In this document: piece by piece, positions 13,101 to 28,477 of the stretch
How positions within the stretch are numbered: position 1 is the stretch's first letter
How the letters are laid out: each line of letters opens with the position of its first letter
DNA from: Xenopus tropicalis
Taxonomy: Eukaryota; Chordata; Amphibia; Anura; Pipidae
Direction of reading: 5' to 3'
Assembly: GCF_000004195.4 (NCBI RefSeq)
Contig: NC_030679.2
Coordinates: forward strand, 28,447,712 to 28,511,711
DNA length: 64,000 bases
Position numbers and translations under genes: made by a program
Notes under the pieces: model-generated
Databases searched by the model: none
Told to the model about the DNA's origin: nothing
What the model saw: only the letters and a program-made list of their open reading frames with translations

Positions 13101-16100
13101 TAGAGGCACAAAATCTCAGAAAGCCACAGTGCTTGCCAATTCAAACTTAACATGCCAAGTTCCTTGCCAGTTACCAGCCATTGTGCGCTGAAAGGATCTT
13201 CAGTGATTTTGGAAGGTTAGATTTTTTCCCAGCTCAATTCTATAAAAAAAACTTTCAAAAGAAAAAGTTTTCCAAACACAAATCTTTTTCCTATTTATAA
13301 AATAGCGTCATTCAAAAAAATATGTCGCACAACAAAGTTTTATACTTTTTGGATTATTTAATAATGCATCTAGCAATTTTACACTGTGTTTTTGTTTCTA
13401 AAAATAAATCAGCACCTTACTGGCCTTGCCAGGCCAAAAATCAGCCAGATATCAGGCAGGTATGAAAATCCCACTGGACAATGAGCACATTGATGCGGTC
13501 CTCATCCAACAGAGCTCCCTAGGCCCCACTGTATGATCATATAGTTGGCCCTAAGCCCAATGAATGGATCGGCCTTAGAAGTAACATATCTGGCTGTGTA
13601 TGACAGTTAAAGTGGTAGTTCACCGTTAAAGCAACTTTTAGTCTGTTATAGAATTGATAAGCAACTATTCAATTGGTCTTCATTGTTTCTTCTTAATAGT
13701 TTTGAATTGTTTGCTTTCTTTTTCTGACTCACTCCAGGGGTGAGACATTGTATCTCTTCTGCCACTTAGCTGCCCAGATTGCCAGTTGGTCAAGGATGCC
13801 ACATCCTGGATAGAAATGATTGGGCTGCAGAGTTTTGTGTCATCTGCAAACACTGATACATTAATGAACAAATTCAATAAAATGGACCCAATACACTACC
13901 CTGAGGGACCCCACTGAGACCTAAATTGAATTAAACTGAATAAAACTAAACCTTATTCCAAGTAGAGAATGTACTATTAACAACCACCCTCTGTACCCGA
14001 TCCTGTAGCCAGTTTTCTATCCATGTGCAAACGACTTCACTAAGACCAATAGACCTTAGTTTAGAAAGCAGTCATTTGTGGGGAACGGTATCAAATGCTT
14101 TGGCAAAATCCAAATAGATCACATCTACTACATCATCCCCACTGTCCAGCTTCTTACTAAGCTGATCAAAAAGAAAGTAAATCTGTCTGACATGACCTGT
14201 CCTTCATAAAGCCATGCTTATTAGCGTCATTCCCCAGAACATAATTTTGAATGTGACCCCTCAAAAAGGCTTCAAATAACTTGCCCATCATGGATGTCAA
14301 ACTTACAGGCCTATTATTGCCAGGCTGAGATTGCAATCCCTTTTTATATACAGGAATGACATCAGTTTTTCTCCAATCTACAGGTTACATACCTGATGAA
14401 AGCAATTCTGAGAATACCAGAAACAGAGGCCTGGCTAAAACTAAACTCTCTCAGTACCTGAGGGTGTATTCCATCTGGCATTGGTAACCTTTATGTACCA
14501 TATCCTGCGTCAACCACTGACTAGACTGAGCTGAGGCAACAGTGCAGCTATTGGGTGGGACTTGGCACTCTGGCTCCTCTACTGTATACACTGAAGGAAA
14601 GAACTGGTTTAGCACATTTGCCTTCTATGTATCAGTTATAAAAAGCCCAAAAAAGTCACTCAAGCACCGGAAAAGTTGCAGAAAATACGATTGGACCGAT
14701 CGAGCAAATGCTCGGAGCGTTTGTGGATAAGTAAATGTGCCCCATAGTGTTTATATTCATTAAATGCAGATTCTGTCCACTCTGATTTGTATCCCTTTTT
14801 CCCCCTGTTACCGTCTTTACTTGCAAATTAAATAGGGTGGTTCTTAATGCTTTTACATTCACTTTTTAAGGGAATAAATCAACAGTAATGCCTTAATATG
14901 TTTTGAGCAGAAAACATAATGCCCCAATCTATGCTCTTAAAGACAGCCCTTAAAGGAGTTAAAATTTATTTTCTGAAAATTCAGGGTCTTTGTTCCCCAG
15001 TGTATATTTGTTTATTTACACCAAACATCAAATGAAAAAACATTATGGCCACTATTACCCAGGGGTTCAACCACTAAAGTCAAAAATTCAAAATTCAAAT
15101 TAAACAAAATCAGAAAAATCAAAAATGGAAGGGGTTTCATGAAAGTGAAAAATAGTCTGCTGGAAACATGCTACATTTTATGGGAAAATTCACACATTGA
15201 TAAAGCTGGCCCTGGGATAATAATTCAGGTCTTAACAATTGTTTTATTTTTTAAATCAAGGATTCAACATGTGCTTTTTATTGGGGCTGCGGAATGCATA
15301 ATCAATGATGTTCTGCAATTTATGGAATAAAAACAAATATCTGGTTTCTATTGATTACTTTGCTAAAGCAATTCTGAATCATATATTTGAATGTGCCCCA
15401 CTGTCTAGATTTGGTTAACAAAGGGCAATGGCACACAGGGTGATTACAGGTGTTATGCCACCCATATGATTTATAAATTGGGAGGTGGATGGCAAAACAC
15501 TTGGAATTGCCTCTCCACTGACCTGGTTTAGTAATACCTGGACCATGCTTCTACACCTGTGGGTCAGTTTTTCCTGAGAAACAAAGCATTAAGTCATTTT
15601 CCAACATGGTATTGTGTCAGTGTGGCTGCATTTTGTACCCATATACAAACACAACATTTTGCAAATTGAGCTCTTATGGAAACAGACTGCACATTGGTGC
15701 CTACCTTTAGACTGTAGTTAATTACAGGCAGCAACACTAACAGAGTCAGCTTTGCAGAGTCTTGCAGTTTCAGGATATGAGCACTGGTCTTTGTTACTAG
15801 TTCAGTTTGCACTTTTAGGATAATGGCACAAAGTGGATTTTGTGATGTTCCATAGAAAAAAAAAAATATTTTCATGACAAGTTCAAAACCTAATTGCAGC
15901 ACAAAGTGATGATATTGTGTGTTCGACTATTGATCAACTTCCAATGCCTTGTATATTAGTATGTGTCCTTTGCTTTTTCCAGGGACAATTCTTTTTGAAT
16001 TGAAGACCAAAAAAATATTGTGAGCCATTAGATGCAGTCTTGCTTAAGCTGCAGTTGCTACTGCCTGGCTGGCCACAAATGAATTATACCCAAAGCCTTA

Positions 16101-19100
16101 CTTCTGTTTTATAATCCCTATATAAAGAAGTCTAAGGATTTAAGTGTTCTGTGTCCATTTAAGCACTTGTGTCTGATTTTATATGCAAGCAGACAGACTG
16201 ACTGACTGCTGCCTCATGTAAAACATAGGTTTTGACTATGGCAACTAATGTATGGCCTGCTCAAGGTATTCTTTCAACATCAACGTTCTCCTTGAGATAC
16301 TTATGCAAAAAATTTTACAGCCACCATGTTCTATCTTGCCAAGAGCAGACAAAAATCTTTTGGGGAAAGCTCTAGTTTTAACCCCATACAAGAACCGACT
16401 ATCTACCAAATCAGCCAGGAATGGCCAGCCCACTTTTAAAGTAAATTATTTCTTTAATACAGGGTTCCCCAACCGTTTATTACTTGTGAGCAACATTCAA
16501 TTGGAAAAAGTGTTGGGGAGCAAAACAAGCATGAAAAACGTTCCGGGGCTGCCCATTAAGGGCTGTGTTTGGCTATTTGAGAAATAAGCACCTGCTTTGA
16601 GGCCACTGGGAGCAACATCAAAGGAGTTGTTGAGCAACATGTTGCCCCTGAGCCACTGGTTGGGGAGGCTTTGGACCTCTCTATACTTAGCTGGCTCTGA
16701 CAGATGTTCAGCCAGATATAAAGTCCATGTTGATAAAGTCTAGGCAATGGTTAATCCTCAGCGTGCTTAGGAAGTTGTTGTTTGGCAAGCAACCCATGTG
16801 CTTATCATCACTTACAGGACCATTGAAGCCATATCATTTACTGGGCCTGGCATGCTTTTGCTCTGTAGGTTACACTAATGACAGCTCCTTGGCAAAATGT
16901 AGGTGAGATTGCAGCAAGAAACATGTACTTATGTCTGATCAACATGAAGATTAACTCCACTATGAAACTTCTCTCAGAATACTAAGATTGCCTTTTTACA
17001 GCTGACAATGACAGTAGCTTAAGTCCTGCATTTTAAAGGGGCAGTATAACCCCTTGTTTATTGGGAGTTCTATGACTAGGCTTGTGCTGAACATATATCT
17101 TGCCCATAGTTTTATTCATGAAAAAAATGTGTGGTTTTTATTACTATCCTTTTTACTATCTCTAAAAGTGACCTCTTTATTGGATTCCCTTAGGTCCCTG
17201 TCTGTGTTTCAAATGAGGGGTGGCTGTGTCCTAATGGTCCCTGCCAGAAGCACAGTAGGAGGGGAGTAGCGAATCACAGACCTGCAGTCACACAAGCAAA
17301 GACAGGCTTCAGTTCCCCATCAGGTCAGCCTAGCTGCTGATTGGTTCCCATCCTACAGTGCAGTGTGCAGAGTGCTGCCACCTGGGAAAGTAGGCAGCAG
17401 GAAGTGGAACAGATGAGCAGAACTAGTGGGAGTTTTTGAGAAATTTTCAATATATCAGCCCGAAAAACTACTTTTTAAAGCACATACCTTCTATATTTAC
17501 ATGAGTACAATTCACTGGCACAATATTGGTTTTCACACAATGTTTTTTGCAAAATATTATATTTGTATATGACATCTGTTATGCTCCTGACTAATGTGAC
17601 CCTTTTGTACGTGACGGCACTATGACAATTATAATGTAAGACTAAGTCAATGTAAAAATCTCTATAATAGATTGGCACTAGAAATACTGTGATATAATAA
17701 TTGATTGTAATAAACTGTACATCAAGTTGGGACTCCAAGAAATAACATTTTGCTGGGGGAATTATATTACAAGGACTTTTGCCTGCCAAAGGAAGCTAGA
17801 GAGCCACACAGTGAATATACTGGAATAGAGCAAGGCCCTCTCAACTAAGATCCAAAAGACCAGCTTCATTAAAATGGAATGGAACTCACAGAAACCTTAT
17901 GCGTGTTAAGTCAATCCTACTCAGGATAAACAGGCATAAATAAAGTATTTTTTTCCATGACAGTTTGTCTTTAACTCGTCAGTAAAGTTCCCTCCACCAC
18001 CCCTTTGAGAAACCCCTTTGTTGCTGGGGCACGGAGGAACCAAATCTTGTCATCTCATTATCTTTCATCCATAATAGATTAGAACCTGAAACTTGCCCTT
18101 TGAAGGAACAGGTAATGTCTAACACAATTAGTCACAGCCAAGAGTAAGCAGACGCTGCAATTTTGTACAAAAAAAAAATTGGATCAGGTCTAAAGCTGGC
18201 CAAATGCCAAATAATATGAGCTGCCAAACTTGCCCCTCCAGACCGGGCTAGCTATTGTGCAGCAGCTATTGGCCTGTGTAAAGGGCCTGTTCAATTGACA
18301 TCTTGCCACAAACTGTCCAGAATGACATTCTTAAGTGATATTCCCAAAAATGATGACCAAATTATTTGTCCCTGAAAATGCAAATTGTGTTCACTTCAAT
18401 ATGGTGATTACATGGACATGGCATGGTGTTCTTTTTCTTTTTTACCCTCCATTTGTTCCTGTGGCTACACGACTGATACACCAATGTTTTCCTATATCAG
18501 TAACTTTGTTATAGGCTAAGGGCTGTGACACACGGGGAGATTAGTCGCCGCGCGACAAATCTTCGTTTTCGAGGGCGACTAATCTCCCCAAAATGCCAAC
18601 CCACCAGCTAGAAAGCAAATTACCGGTGGGATGGCATATGCGGCGGCGTGATTTGCCGAAGTTGCCTTGAGAGGAAACTTCTGTGACTTTCTAGCCGGTG
18701 GGATGGCATTTCGGGGAGATTAGTCGCCCGCAACAAAGAAGATTTGTCATGCGGCGACTAATCTCCCCATGTGTCACGGCCCTAAGGGGGTACAGAACAA
18801 AGGCTGGCCCTCCATGGGGTCTACAAGCATGCCCTGTGTGCTACAGCATTGTCAGTAAACACTACAAAGGCAAGTGATCAATAAAAGGAGTCTATATGAA
18901 GCCAAACTTGCACCTATTTTTGCATTTAACCCTGCCCACCCCCACCGGACATTTGTCAGTTTGAATTAATACATTTATTTATTAAAGACACTGCTGATTT
19001 ACTAACACAGGTGCTATATTCCATGTGTGCAGTTACTAACAACAGCAAATCAGCAATTTGTTTTTAAAAAGAAAGCATATATTTGATTTATTGCTGAAGG

Positions 19101-22100
19101 GAAATGCATTGTTACAACTTGAATGAAAATTATATCTCCAAAATGAATACTTAACCAACAGATTTAATATATATAGTTACATAGTTACATAGTTACATAG
19201 GGTTGAAAAAAGACCATTGTCCATCAAGTTCAACCCATCCGAGTAAACCCAGCACACAACCTATACTAACCAATCTATACACTCACATACATAAACTATA
19301 TATATACAACCAGTAATACTAACTATAGATATTAGTATCACAATAGCCTTGGATATTCTGCTTGTTCAAGAACTCATCCAGGCCCCTCTTATAGGCACTA
19401 ACAGAATCTGCCATTACCACATCACTAGGAAGGGCATTCCACAACCTCACTGCCCTCACCGTGAAAAACCACCTACGCTGCTTCAAATGGAAGCTCTGTT
19501 CCTCTAATCTAAAGGGGTGACCTCTGGTGCGCTGATTGTTTTTATGGGAAAAAAGAACATCCCCCAACTGCCTATAATCCCCTCTAATGTACTTGTACAG
19601 AGTAATCATGTCCCCTCGCAAGCGCCTCTTTTCCAGAGAAAACAACCCCAACCTCGACAGTCTAACCTCATAGCTTAAATCTTCCATCCCCTTTACCAGT
19701 TTAGTTGCACATTAATATATACATATATGCAGTATATATGCAGTATAAGTCCAGGAATGGTGCACACAGAGAACTCCAGGTTCAAAAAAATGGTGTTTAA
19801 TTCAATGTTTCGGCTTAGACTCAAGCCGTCCTGAAGACGGCTTGAGTCTAAGGCGAAACGTTGAATTAAACACCATTTTTTTCTACAAACAAGTCCTGTG
19901 AGTTCAGTTTGTTTGTGCTTACTAAATATATATATATGTGCCCTAATAAATAATCTTGCCAAACTAAAAAAGTATATAATTATGAAAATGGTTTATTTAG
20001 ACACAGCAGGGTTTTCTATATGGGCTGTTTTATGTGATATATATTTATAGAGACCTACATTGTTGGGGGGTATACCTTTCCTTTTAATGCCTACGTAATG
20101 TAGGCCTATGTAAATCAGTTTTTTGGATCAGTTTCTTTTCTTCTTTCAGGAAATGCGCCTTTCATTAACATCAAAGCTTCCCTTTGCTGCAAGTATTTTA
20201 GGTACTGTCTAGGCTGTAACACTTTCTACACACAATCACAAGAAACAAGCGCTTCCTGCTATTAATTAGATGTGAGTGCATTCTGCCTGCATATGCGGTT
20301 TCTTGCCTTATGAGAGAACCCCTGGGCAGTATCTCCTTTCAACATGTAGAGAATTAGCCTCCGAGGGGACAACATTTTCTTCCATCCTGGGATAATTCTT
20401 CAAGTGCTTGAGGGCAACTCTTATACCTCAGGAGATGGATATAAAGAAACAACAACACCAGCACAATAACATTTCTTATATAAATTAAGCTGAGACCTAA
20501 AATGCCCACAAGCAAAACAAAAACAAAACTCCTTACCTAGCCAAATCTGTAAATATATATTTTTCCTATATTGCAGGTGTTACCTTGTACGTTGTATTTA
20601 TTCCATTAAAGTGATACCAACACTTTAGAGTACACTTACTACCCCCCAGCCCCATATTATGTAACCATGTAGAACTCTGGCATCCCTTCTGCCCTGACTG
20701 CTGCGCAAAGTTTCTACCTTTAGACAGTGCATGTAGATGTAGATATTGGCTGTGCAGTACTTAGCGCTGTTGCATCAAAGCTGCAAGTTCATTCCTTCCA
20801 AGGCTTCATCTTGTGTAGGAAATTACACAAATTTTTTGGCAACGCGAAATGGGACAGATTTGCTGATCACTACTCTGGAGCTAGGGTTGTCACATTTTTT
20901 TGTAATTAAATACCGGCCTTTGGGTGGGTGAATAGGAGGTGATGTCACACAGGGGAGGAGGAATGGGTAGAGTGGGTGGGGAAATGGGCAGGGCATAGGC
21001 AGGATGATCCTTATAATGGAGAATCCAGCAGCAGAGAGAGTCAGGTAGGGAGGCATTTATAGGGTATTACAAATTTACCAGCAATTACATTGTAATTCCA
21101 TCCCTGGCCTGAGCTGGCGCTTTGTTGGCTGGACTGGAATACTGGCTACACATTACGCTGGTTGTTTTTTTTTATCCCTTTGTGCTTTTGCCATTGTGTC
21201 CAGGTTGTCAGTAAATGCCCCCTACTAGTTGGTAGGTTCTGATAAAAATGGCACTAGTGTATGCCTGTGGAAGGAACCTTATACATTGGGAAAGTGTCTA
21301 ATGCAGATGAATACAAAATTCCCTTGTAACTGCAGCTGGGGCAAATCTGTGCAAAGACGTGGTTAAACTGAATTACGTCCTTTTAGTAAATGCCCCTTCT
21401 GTATAACCAGGTAGATAATTTTGATGACTTGTAGACAACTGACACAATGGAAATTGCATGTTCTTAGAAACCTGGTAAGTTCTGCTCAAGACTCTGAGCC
21501 TGAATAGCAAACTTGCTGGCAATGCTACTGTCATTCCTGCTCTTTTGTTTTTGTGAAACTGCATTATAGGCATAATATTAGTAGTTTTACCAATAACCTC
21601 ACATGTGCAGTTTTTTATTTATTTCTATTTTTAATATGGCCACTTAACTTTGTTTCATGCACGCCACTGGTTAATCGGCTAATTTTTCCCACTGATATTG
21701 GGAAAAGTAACATCGAATAGAGCAGGTATGGAATCTAATATTCAGAAACCTGTTACCCAAAATTCTCTTAAATAAAACTATACAATTAAAAACACAAGGA
21801 TTAGGTGCGTAAAATTAACTAAAATAGCTCCAATTCATTCCAACTAGGTTTTTGTAAAAAAAAAAAAATGTTTTTTGTTGGCTTAAGGCATGGTGTTCCA
21901 CATTACAGAAAGACCCCCCCGTTTCCAGAGAACTCCAGGTCTGTATATTCATGGCCAGTTTAAGCTTTTGTAACCAGTCATCTCTATCTTGTATTTCCTT
22001 ATACAGGATTATCTTACTTTTGTAGCATCTGTGGCACTATTTGGCCCTGCTGAGCAGTTGCATGAACTGCTTTCTACTAGGAATCTTGTAATATAAGGGA

Positions 22101-25100
22101 CAATTCTCTATAGAGGCCCATCTTCCCCCTCCCCAACCTCTGTAACCACTTCCTTAGGGTTTACCCATTTCCCCCTTAACTGGTATGTAAATGCAAAGCA
22201 GTGGAATGGGTTGGTGGCCACTACATTTGCATCACATTATCGCCAACCAGAAGCATGGATACTCAAAGCCAGGACCAGGAAAGCTTCCAATTTGCATGCT
22301 CCTGCTCACCAACCACTATTTAGGACCTGAAGCGATGTGGCCACATATGACCAACCAACCCACCAACTCCTCTGCATTTCACACCTGGTATGGGGATTGG
22401 GTGCAGACTCTGGTGGAGTGGTTCTTGCAGTTAGGGAGGGTGAACTGTGATGGGAGAGGGGCAATTGTTAAAAACGTAAGGGGGATTTGGTGGTCTGTTT
22501 TGAATAGGGGTGTAAAACATGTGGGCACAGAAGATACTACTCAGGGAGATGTTGTCCTGCTCTATAAAATTGTCAGTTTCCCAGAGTTCCACTGGTTAAA
22601 TGCTTATCTATATAGTTCTGAAAGGAGGAAAACTACACTCTTCAAGTGCCCAAGTAAAAAGAGATAAGGTGCATATTTCTCTATAAAAGGTGACAAAATA
22701 ATGAATCCCAAAGGAATATAATGATGACTTCGGAGGGTCCTTCTTAGCAGTTAAGAAGGTTCCACTTGAATAGCGTCTGGGTTTCCTTAGAAGCACTGAA
22801 AATGTACTGCACTTGTACCCACTCCACTTCAAAGGGGTTTGAGATGTAAGTGTACAGTGCAGACTAAGGCAGTTGAAGTTGGATTCTGTAGGTGCACTTA
22901 AACATCTTTAGATATTAGGATCAGTTATTTTTCTATCCAATCCTTATCTATTTTCTTTCACAATGAAAGAGTGAATGAGATGGGTAGAGAGGAGTGTTTT
23001 CTTTCAGATAATGGCATATTAGCTTTCACTGTGTATTAAATATTATTGCCAAACTAAACTGCTTTTCCTTTGATACCAATGAGCATAGGTTAGATGTATT
23101 ACAGGACTTTTACTTTAAGTACCTTATGAAGAATGGCTAAAGAAGAAAGGATGTAAAATGTAAGTTCTATTAAGTACAAACTGTTTACATTCCCCATTTT
23201 TAGGTGATGAAACTAAAAAATATAAATCACTAGAATCCCTAAACTCAACATTAACAGTAGATGGATGTAATGTTGTGTTATAGGTATTAAGGCAAAACCA
23301 TGGTGCCTTTGCATTAAAGGAGGTTATCAGACTTTTTTGGATCCAAAATTCAGCATTTACAGTGTCGTACTGGGGTTTGTGGGGCCCCATGGGCTGCCAC
23401 CTCAGGGCCCCACCCCATTTGTAAACTTTTTCACACAGCCCACCCCACACCTCTTCCCACCCCCCGCCCCCCGATTCCCGTACCTTTTCTTTCCCTTATG
23501 GCTGCTATTGGTAAGGGCAGTGATATTTACTATTGTAGTACAGGTAGGAACTGTTATCCAGAATGTTTGGGGTTTTCCGGATAAGGGATCTTTCCATAAT
23601 TTGGATCTCCAAAACTTAAGTGTACTAAAAATCATTTAAATATTGAATAAACCCAATAGGACTGTTCTGCCCCCAATAAGGATTAATTATATCTCAGTTA
23701 GGATCAAGTACAGGTACTGTTTTATTATTATAGAGAAAAAGGAAATCATTTTTAAAAATTAGAATTATTTGTTTATAATGGAGTCTATGGGGCTGATTTA
23801 CTTACCCACGAACGGGTCGAATGGAGTCCGATTGCGTTTTTTTCGTAATGATCGGTACTTTGCGATTTTTTCGTATGTTTTGCGATTTTTTCGTATGTTT
23901 TGCGATTTTTTCGGATTCTTTACGAATTTTTCGTTACCAATACGATTTTTGCGTAAAAACGCATATGTTTAAATGTATGGTGATCCAAATAACAGCAGAA
24001 CCCTTATCTGGAAAATCCAAGATGCCCAAACATGGGTTGGCTATGGGAACTAAGAGAAAAGGTCTCTGATTTTAATCTCTGAAAATCTAAAATTCCACAT
24101 AGTTGCCTGCATACAACATTGAATTTGGGTGCAGAGAAAGTGTGGTGATTTTAAATGGCATTATTACACTGCAATTCATCTTTACAAACTGGTTTCTCAC
24201 TGCATAACCTCTGAGTGTGTGTATAGGAAAGAACTGAGGTTTTTAGCTTATTCCAACTGAGAGAAGCATTTGTTGAGTACGGTACTCTTTAGGCAAGGAA
24301 TTGGGCTGGTGAAACAGCAGCTGAATTGGCATTATAAAAACATTGCATTTACGCTCTGCCTGAAGCCAATGTTTATTGAGGTATAGTCACTTTGTCACTT
24401 AATGGGAATCATAGTGCCCTTTAATGCGGAGAGTCAGGGCCAGAACTAGGGTAGGCAGAAGCAGCCTAGAGCACAATGATTGGGGGGCGCCAGGCAGGCA
24501 TCTCTCCTGCCTACCCCTAGCCCACGCTCCCTTCTCATTGCCCCCACTGCTTGTCATTATGCGGTGGGGGCAATTACTCCCCCCCCCCCTGCAGGGGGGA
24601 GGTGGCCATCTGGGTTGCCTATGGCGCCTGGTTGGCTTGGCCCGCCCCTGCCGAGAGTCAATGTGCCATTTGATTTGGTAATTATATTGTACTGTGCCAT
24701 TTAAAGAAAAACCATTCCCCTGAAGAGTGTAGGTCTCTATAAAAATACATCACATAAACCAGCTCATATGGAAAATGCTGCTTCATCTAAATAAACCATT
24801 TTCATAAAAATATACTTTTCTTTTTTGAAAGGTGTATTTTATTGGTTATCATAAAGAATATAAAACAACGCAACTGACAATACAAAAGGATAAAACATAG
24901 TATTTTTTTTTCCAGGTTAAACTATACCATTGTTATATACATTTGTCTCCAGAGTTTATTACAGGCTTTGAAAGATGAGTATAACTTTACAGGGTATAGG
25001 TCTGGTAGCAGTTCCAATATATTATGTCCGTCAATTAGTCAAAGGAAATGGGGAGGCTCTGGGAGTCAGGAGATGTATATGGGTGTGGAACTGCTCAGTT

Positions 25101-28100
25101 ACCCTCTAAGTCACACCAGGGACCCCAAACTCTATCAAATTTGTCAGGTGCGCCCCTTGTCTCATATGTAAGTTGGTACAGGGGAGTGACAGTGTTCAAT
25201 TCTTCCAGGCTGTAATAGTGGGCAAAGCAGGGCCCATCCAGTGCATTGCAACTGGTTTTTTTTTGCATAAAACAGGAGTATGCTGTAGCGTAGCCAAAAT
25301 ATACTTTTTTAGTAGTATGTGCTATTGGGTAATCCTAAATAGAATCAGAATTAACAGTTGCCTCCTGTGATTATACGATTCATGGTGCATACAAACAAAC
25401 CAAGGCACACGTACATGCTAGGCCCCATCAGCCAATTAATGGGCAAGATTGGCAAGATTATTGAATAGGTCACTTAATATGATATAAATTATCTTATGGT
25501 TAAATCTTCATTCTGGGGGTATAGATTTCACTGCCTCTTAATTCTAAGTCACTGTTCTGGGGAATGCTGTAAATAACTATGTCTAGTATTTGTGGGTGTC
25601 GGTGTGCCCCTGGAAGCCTAAACTCGCTGCGCCTTTGATATACTGAATGCCCCTGTATCATTTTATGGTGCACACAAGAAAGAACACGTGAAGGTTAGAT
25701 CTAGTAAATGTATGTACAGCTACCAAAATGAATGTGATTTATACAAATCTTAGGTGGTCTTTTAATACTGGGTGTAGCCTGTACCTTACAACTTTGGGCA
25801 TGTGCCCCAGATGTTTTAAAAAACATATCCTTCATGTCAAAGGAAATGGACAGCTTAGTATCCTAAAGATTATTAGTAATATACCAAGGAGGATATTACA
25901 TTGCAATAATACCCTTGAATTGGAGGGGGGGAATCGTCTTCAACAGTAATAAACATATGTAACAATAGACACAAGGTTGCAGTAAGCCATAGCAACCTAT
26001 CAGCTGGAAGCATTTTCTTGTCACCTGTTTATAATCGGACATTATAGTGGTTGCCATGAGTTACTGCACCGGGGCACACTTAGGGGCATATTTATTATAG
26101 TGTGTAAGCCAACATCACCGGTAATGTTGCCCATAGTTAGAAGTCAATAGCAAAGATTTGATTGGTTACTATGAGAAAAATCACCGGTGATGTTAGCTTA
26201 CACACTATAATATATATTCCCCTTGTCTTTTATTACATAGGAGTTTTAGAATTAAATTCATTGGATTTACCACCTTAAAATAGATCATTTGGGAAGAGCC
26301 TATTTCAGACAAATGTCTATCGCCAACTGCTGTCTGCATCAGTGTAATTATCTTCCAATTATGCAAGTTTTAAACTATAAAACCATATTTTAAAAAAGTC
26401 ATGTAAAGTAATTATAGGTGTTTGAGAAATCCTCATTATTTCTCTTTGTCACAACATGGGAGGACCTTGCCAAACTAATGCACACGTGTGTTTAATGGGG
26501 GCCTAAAGAAAGCAATTTAATGATTTATGCAGGAAATTCAGAACTAGTTGTTATGAAAGTGCATCAATCCTCAGTCTGACAATATAACCACAAAATAAAT
26601 AATAAAAGAGGAGGAGCAGTCTAAATGCAGAAAATAATGACACAGGGTGCTTGGATTTCACAGATTATTATAGGGCACAGTATGGATTTGTGAATGTGCT
26701 GGACTCTCCATGGACTTTTTTCAATTGGTTTAACACCTGGACACCAAGGGGTGGGAGCAATGGGTAATGATGGGCATAAAAATTCGCCAGGCATGGAATT
26801 TCTGTGTTTTGCCATTGGCGGATTTTTTTTGCATAATGGATGACAATATTTGCCGCGCATCCAAAAATTGTTGCCTGTCAAAAGAATTGTTGCGCGCCAA
26901 AAAGAATTGCTTTTGCGTCAAAAAATTGTCTCTCCCTCATCAAAAGAATTGTCTCATCAAAGAATTGTCTCTTGTCTATTGTCTCTTGCTGAATATGGTC
27001 TTACAAGGTAAAACTCCATTGGCAAATATTAAAGTGGATAGTGATGTATTGAGGATTTCTCTGTCTCTCTATCACATTTCCTCATAATAACCCAACAAAA
27101 CTACGAGGTTATGGTCACAAAGTCTGTCAGGTTAACTGCCTCCCTATAGAACTTGTGTATTACTATTTATATGGAAACTCCACTAATGATTATTTTACAT
27201 GGAAACAAAGGGACAAACTTCTGGCTGTTGTGTCAGTGATTAATCCATGGTATTATCATAGGTTTATAACACATGGATGGATTGTGGCATATTTTCCCTC
27301 TTTAAGATGTATCAAAAAAAAATCACTGCCATGTTCTCCTGCTTGTGAATGGATTTTTTCTGTACCAGTGTCCTCTATGAGTCCCACTCACATGTTTACA
27401 AGCTGGTTGGTTGCTATGGGTTATTGCTACTGGGAAAACTTAGCACCTTTTTTGAAATATGGGGGAAAGTAATTTGAATGGGTATGAGATATTTTTTTAT
27501 GGGAAAATAATACTTGTAAAATACAATACAAGCCTGCACTATATACCATAAGCTTATACTGTATATAGAGTTGCCACCTTTTCTGGAAAAAAATACCGGC
27601 CTTCTATATTTTTATATTCCTTTCCTATCATTACTATTGGCATTAAGCATAATTTTTACCGGCCAGACCAGTAAAATACCAGCCATGTGGCAACCCTACT
27701 CATATATGAAGCCTTCAGTTTTGAAAACAATTGGGTCAGTTTATTTTACAAGGATATTCCTCAATTATTCATAAATAATCATTATATAAACAAAATCTTT
27801 TTTTTTTTGTCTACAGAGTTTTGTTATCTAGCTGGCAAGACAGAATTAAAGTTTTCAGCCTCTGGAACTCAGAATGTGTAAGTTTCTGGAATTTGTAACA
27901 TTTGCAGCCAGGAAAGGAAAGAGGATTAAAAACATGTAGCTGGCTCCAAATCTCTTTCAGTGACTCCGTTACCACAATTCAGACATATGGATATGAGGAA
28001 TTTAAGACTGGGTTTTATACAAATGTTGTATTCAGTGTTCAGTTGTGCTGCCTCCACTAAGAAATTCGGAGACAATTTTAATGGATTCAGGCTAACAAGG

Positions 28101-28441
28101 AAGAAAAGCAGGATTTTACTATTAGCTCTACAGAATCTGCTCTGCTAAGCGGATAGGATTACAGGCCAGTATTAGGGACAAGTCCTCAGAGCACCAAAAA
28201 GAAACATTGCCATTGCCTTCACACGTTTCAGATAAGGTTTACTTTACTGCAAAATGTAACATGCATTTATGAGTACAGATGTTCATGTGGCACTCCATAC
28301 ATATCTTTCCATCTGTTTATTCAAGAAAACATTCTCCATCAATGTTTTGGTTCTGGTTTGTCAAGATGCTTGACTGTTCACCCGGTGAGCCTTCAGCACG
28401 ACACATAGGAGAGTGTGGATTGTTATTGACAAGATAATATG

Positions 28442-28477
<36 letters not shown>

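Noticed and set aside
13680..13877. 65-codon ORF containing FADDTKLCSPI as a possible gene
   Set aside because: It is the catalytic block of a decayed LINE reverse transcriptase.
17880..18130. Possible enhancer tract in intron 1
   Set aside because: Repeat-free but without any distinctive motif cluster; too weak to list as a finding.
19319..19687. 122-codon minus ORF as a host gene
   Set aside because: Matches the C-terminal tail of CR1/L2-type RT and is followed by the family's microsatellite tail.
22191..22667. 158-codon plus-strand ORF
   Set aside because: Longest ORF outside repeats, but low-complexity-like in wording, with no domain, no splice support and opposite to the gene strand. 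Treated as chance, though a homology search would settle it.
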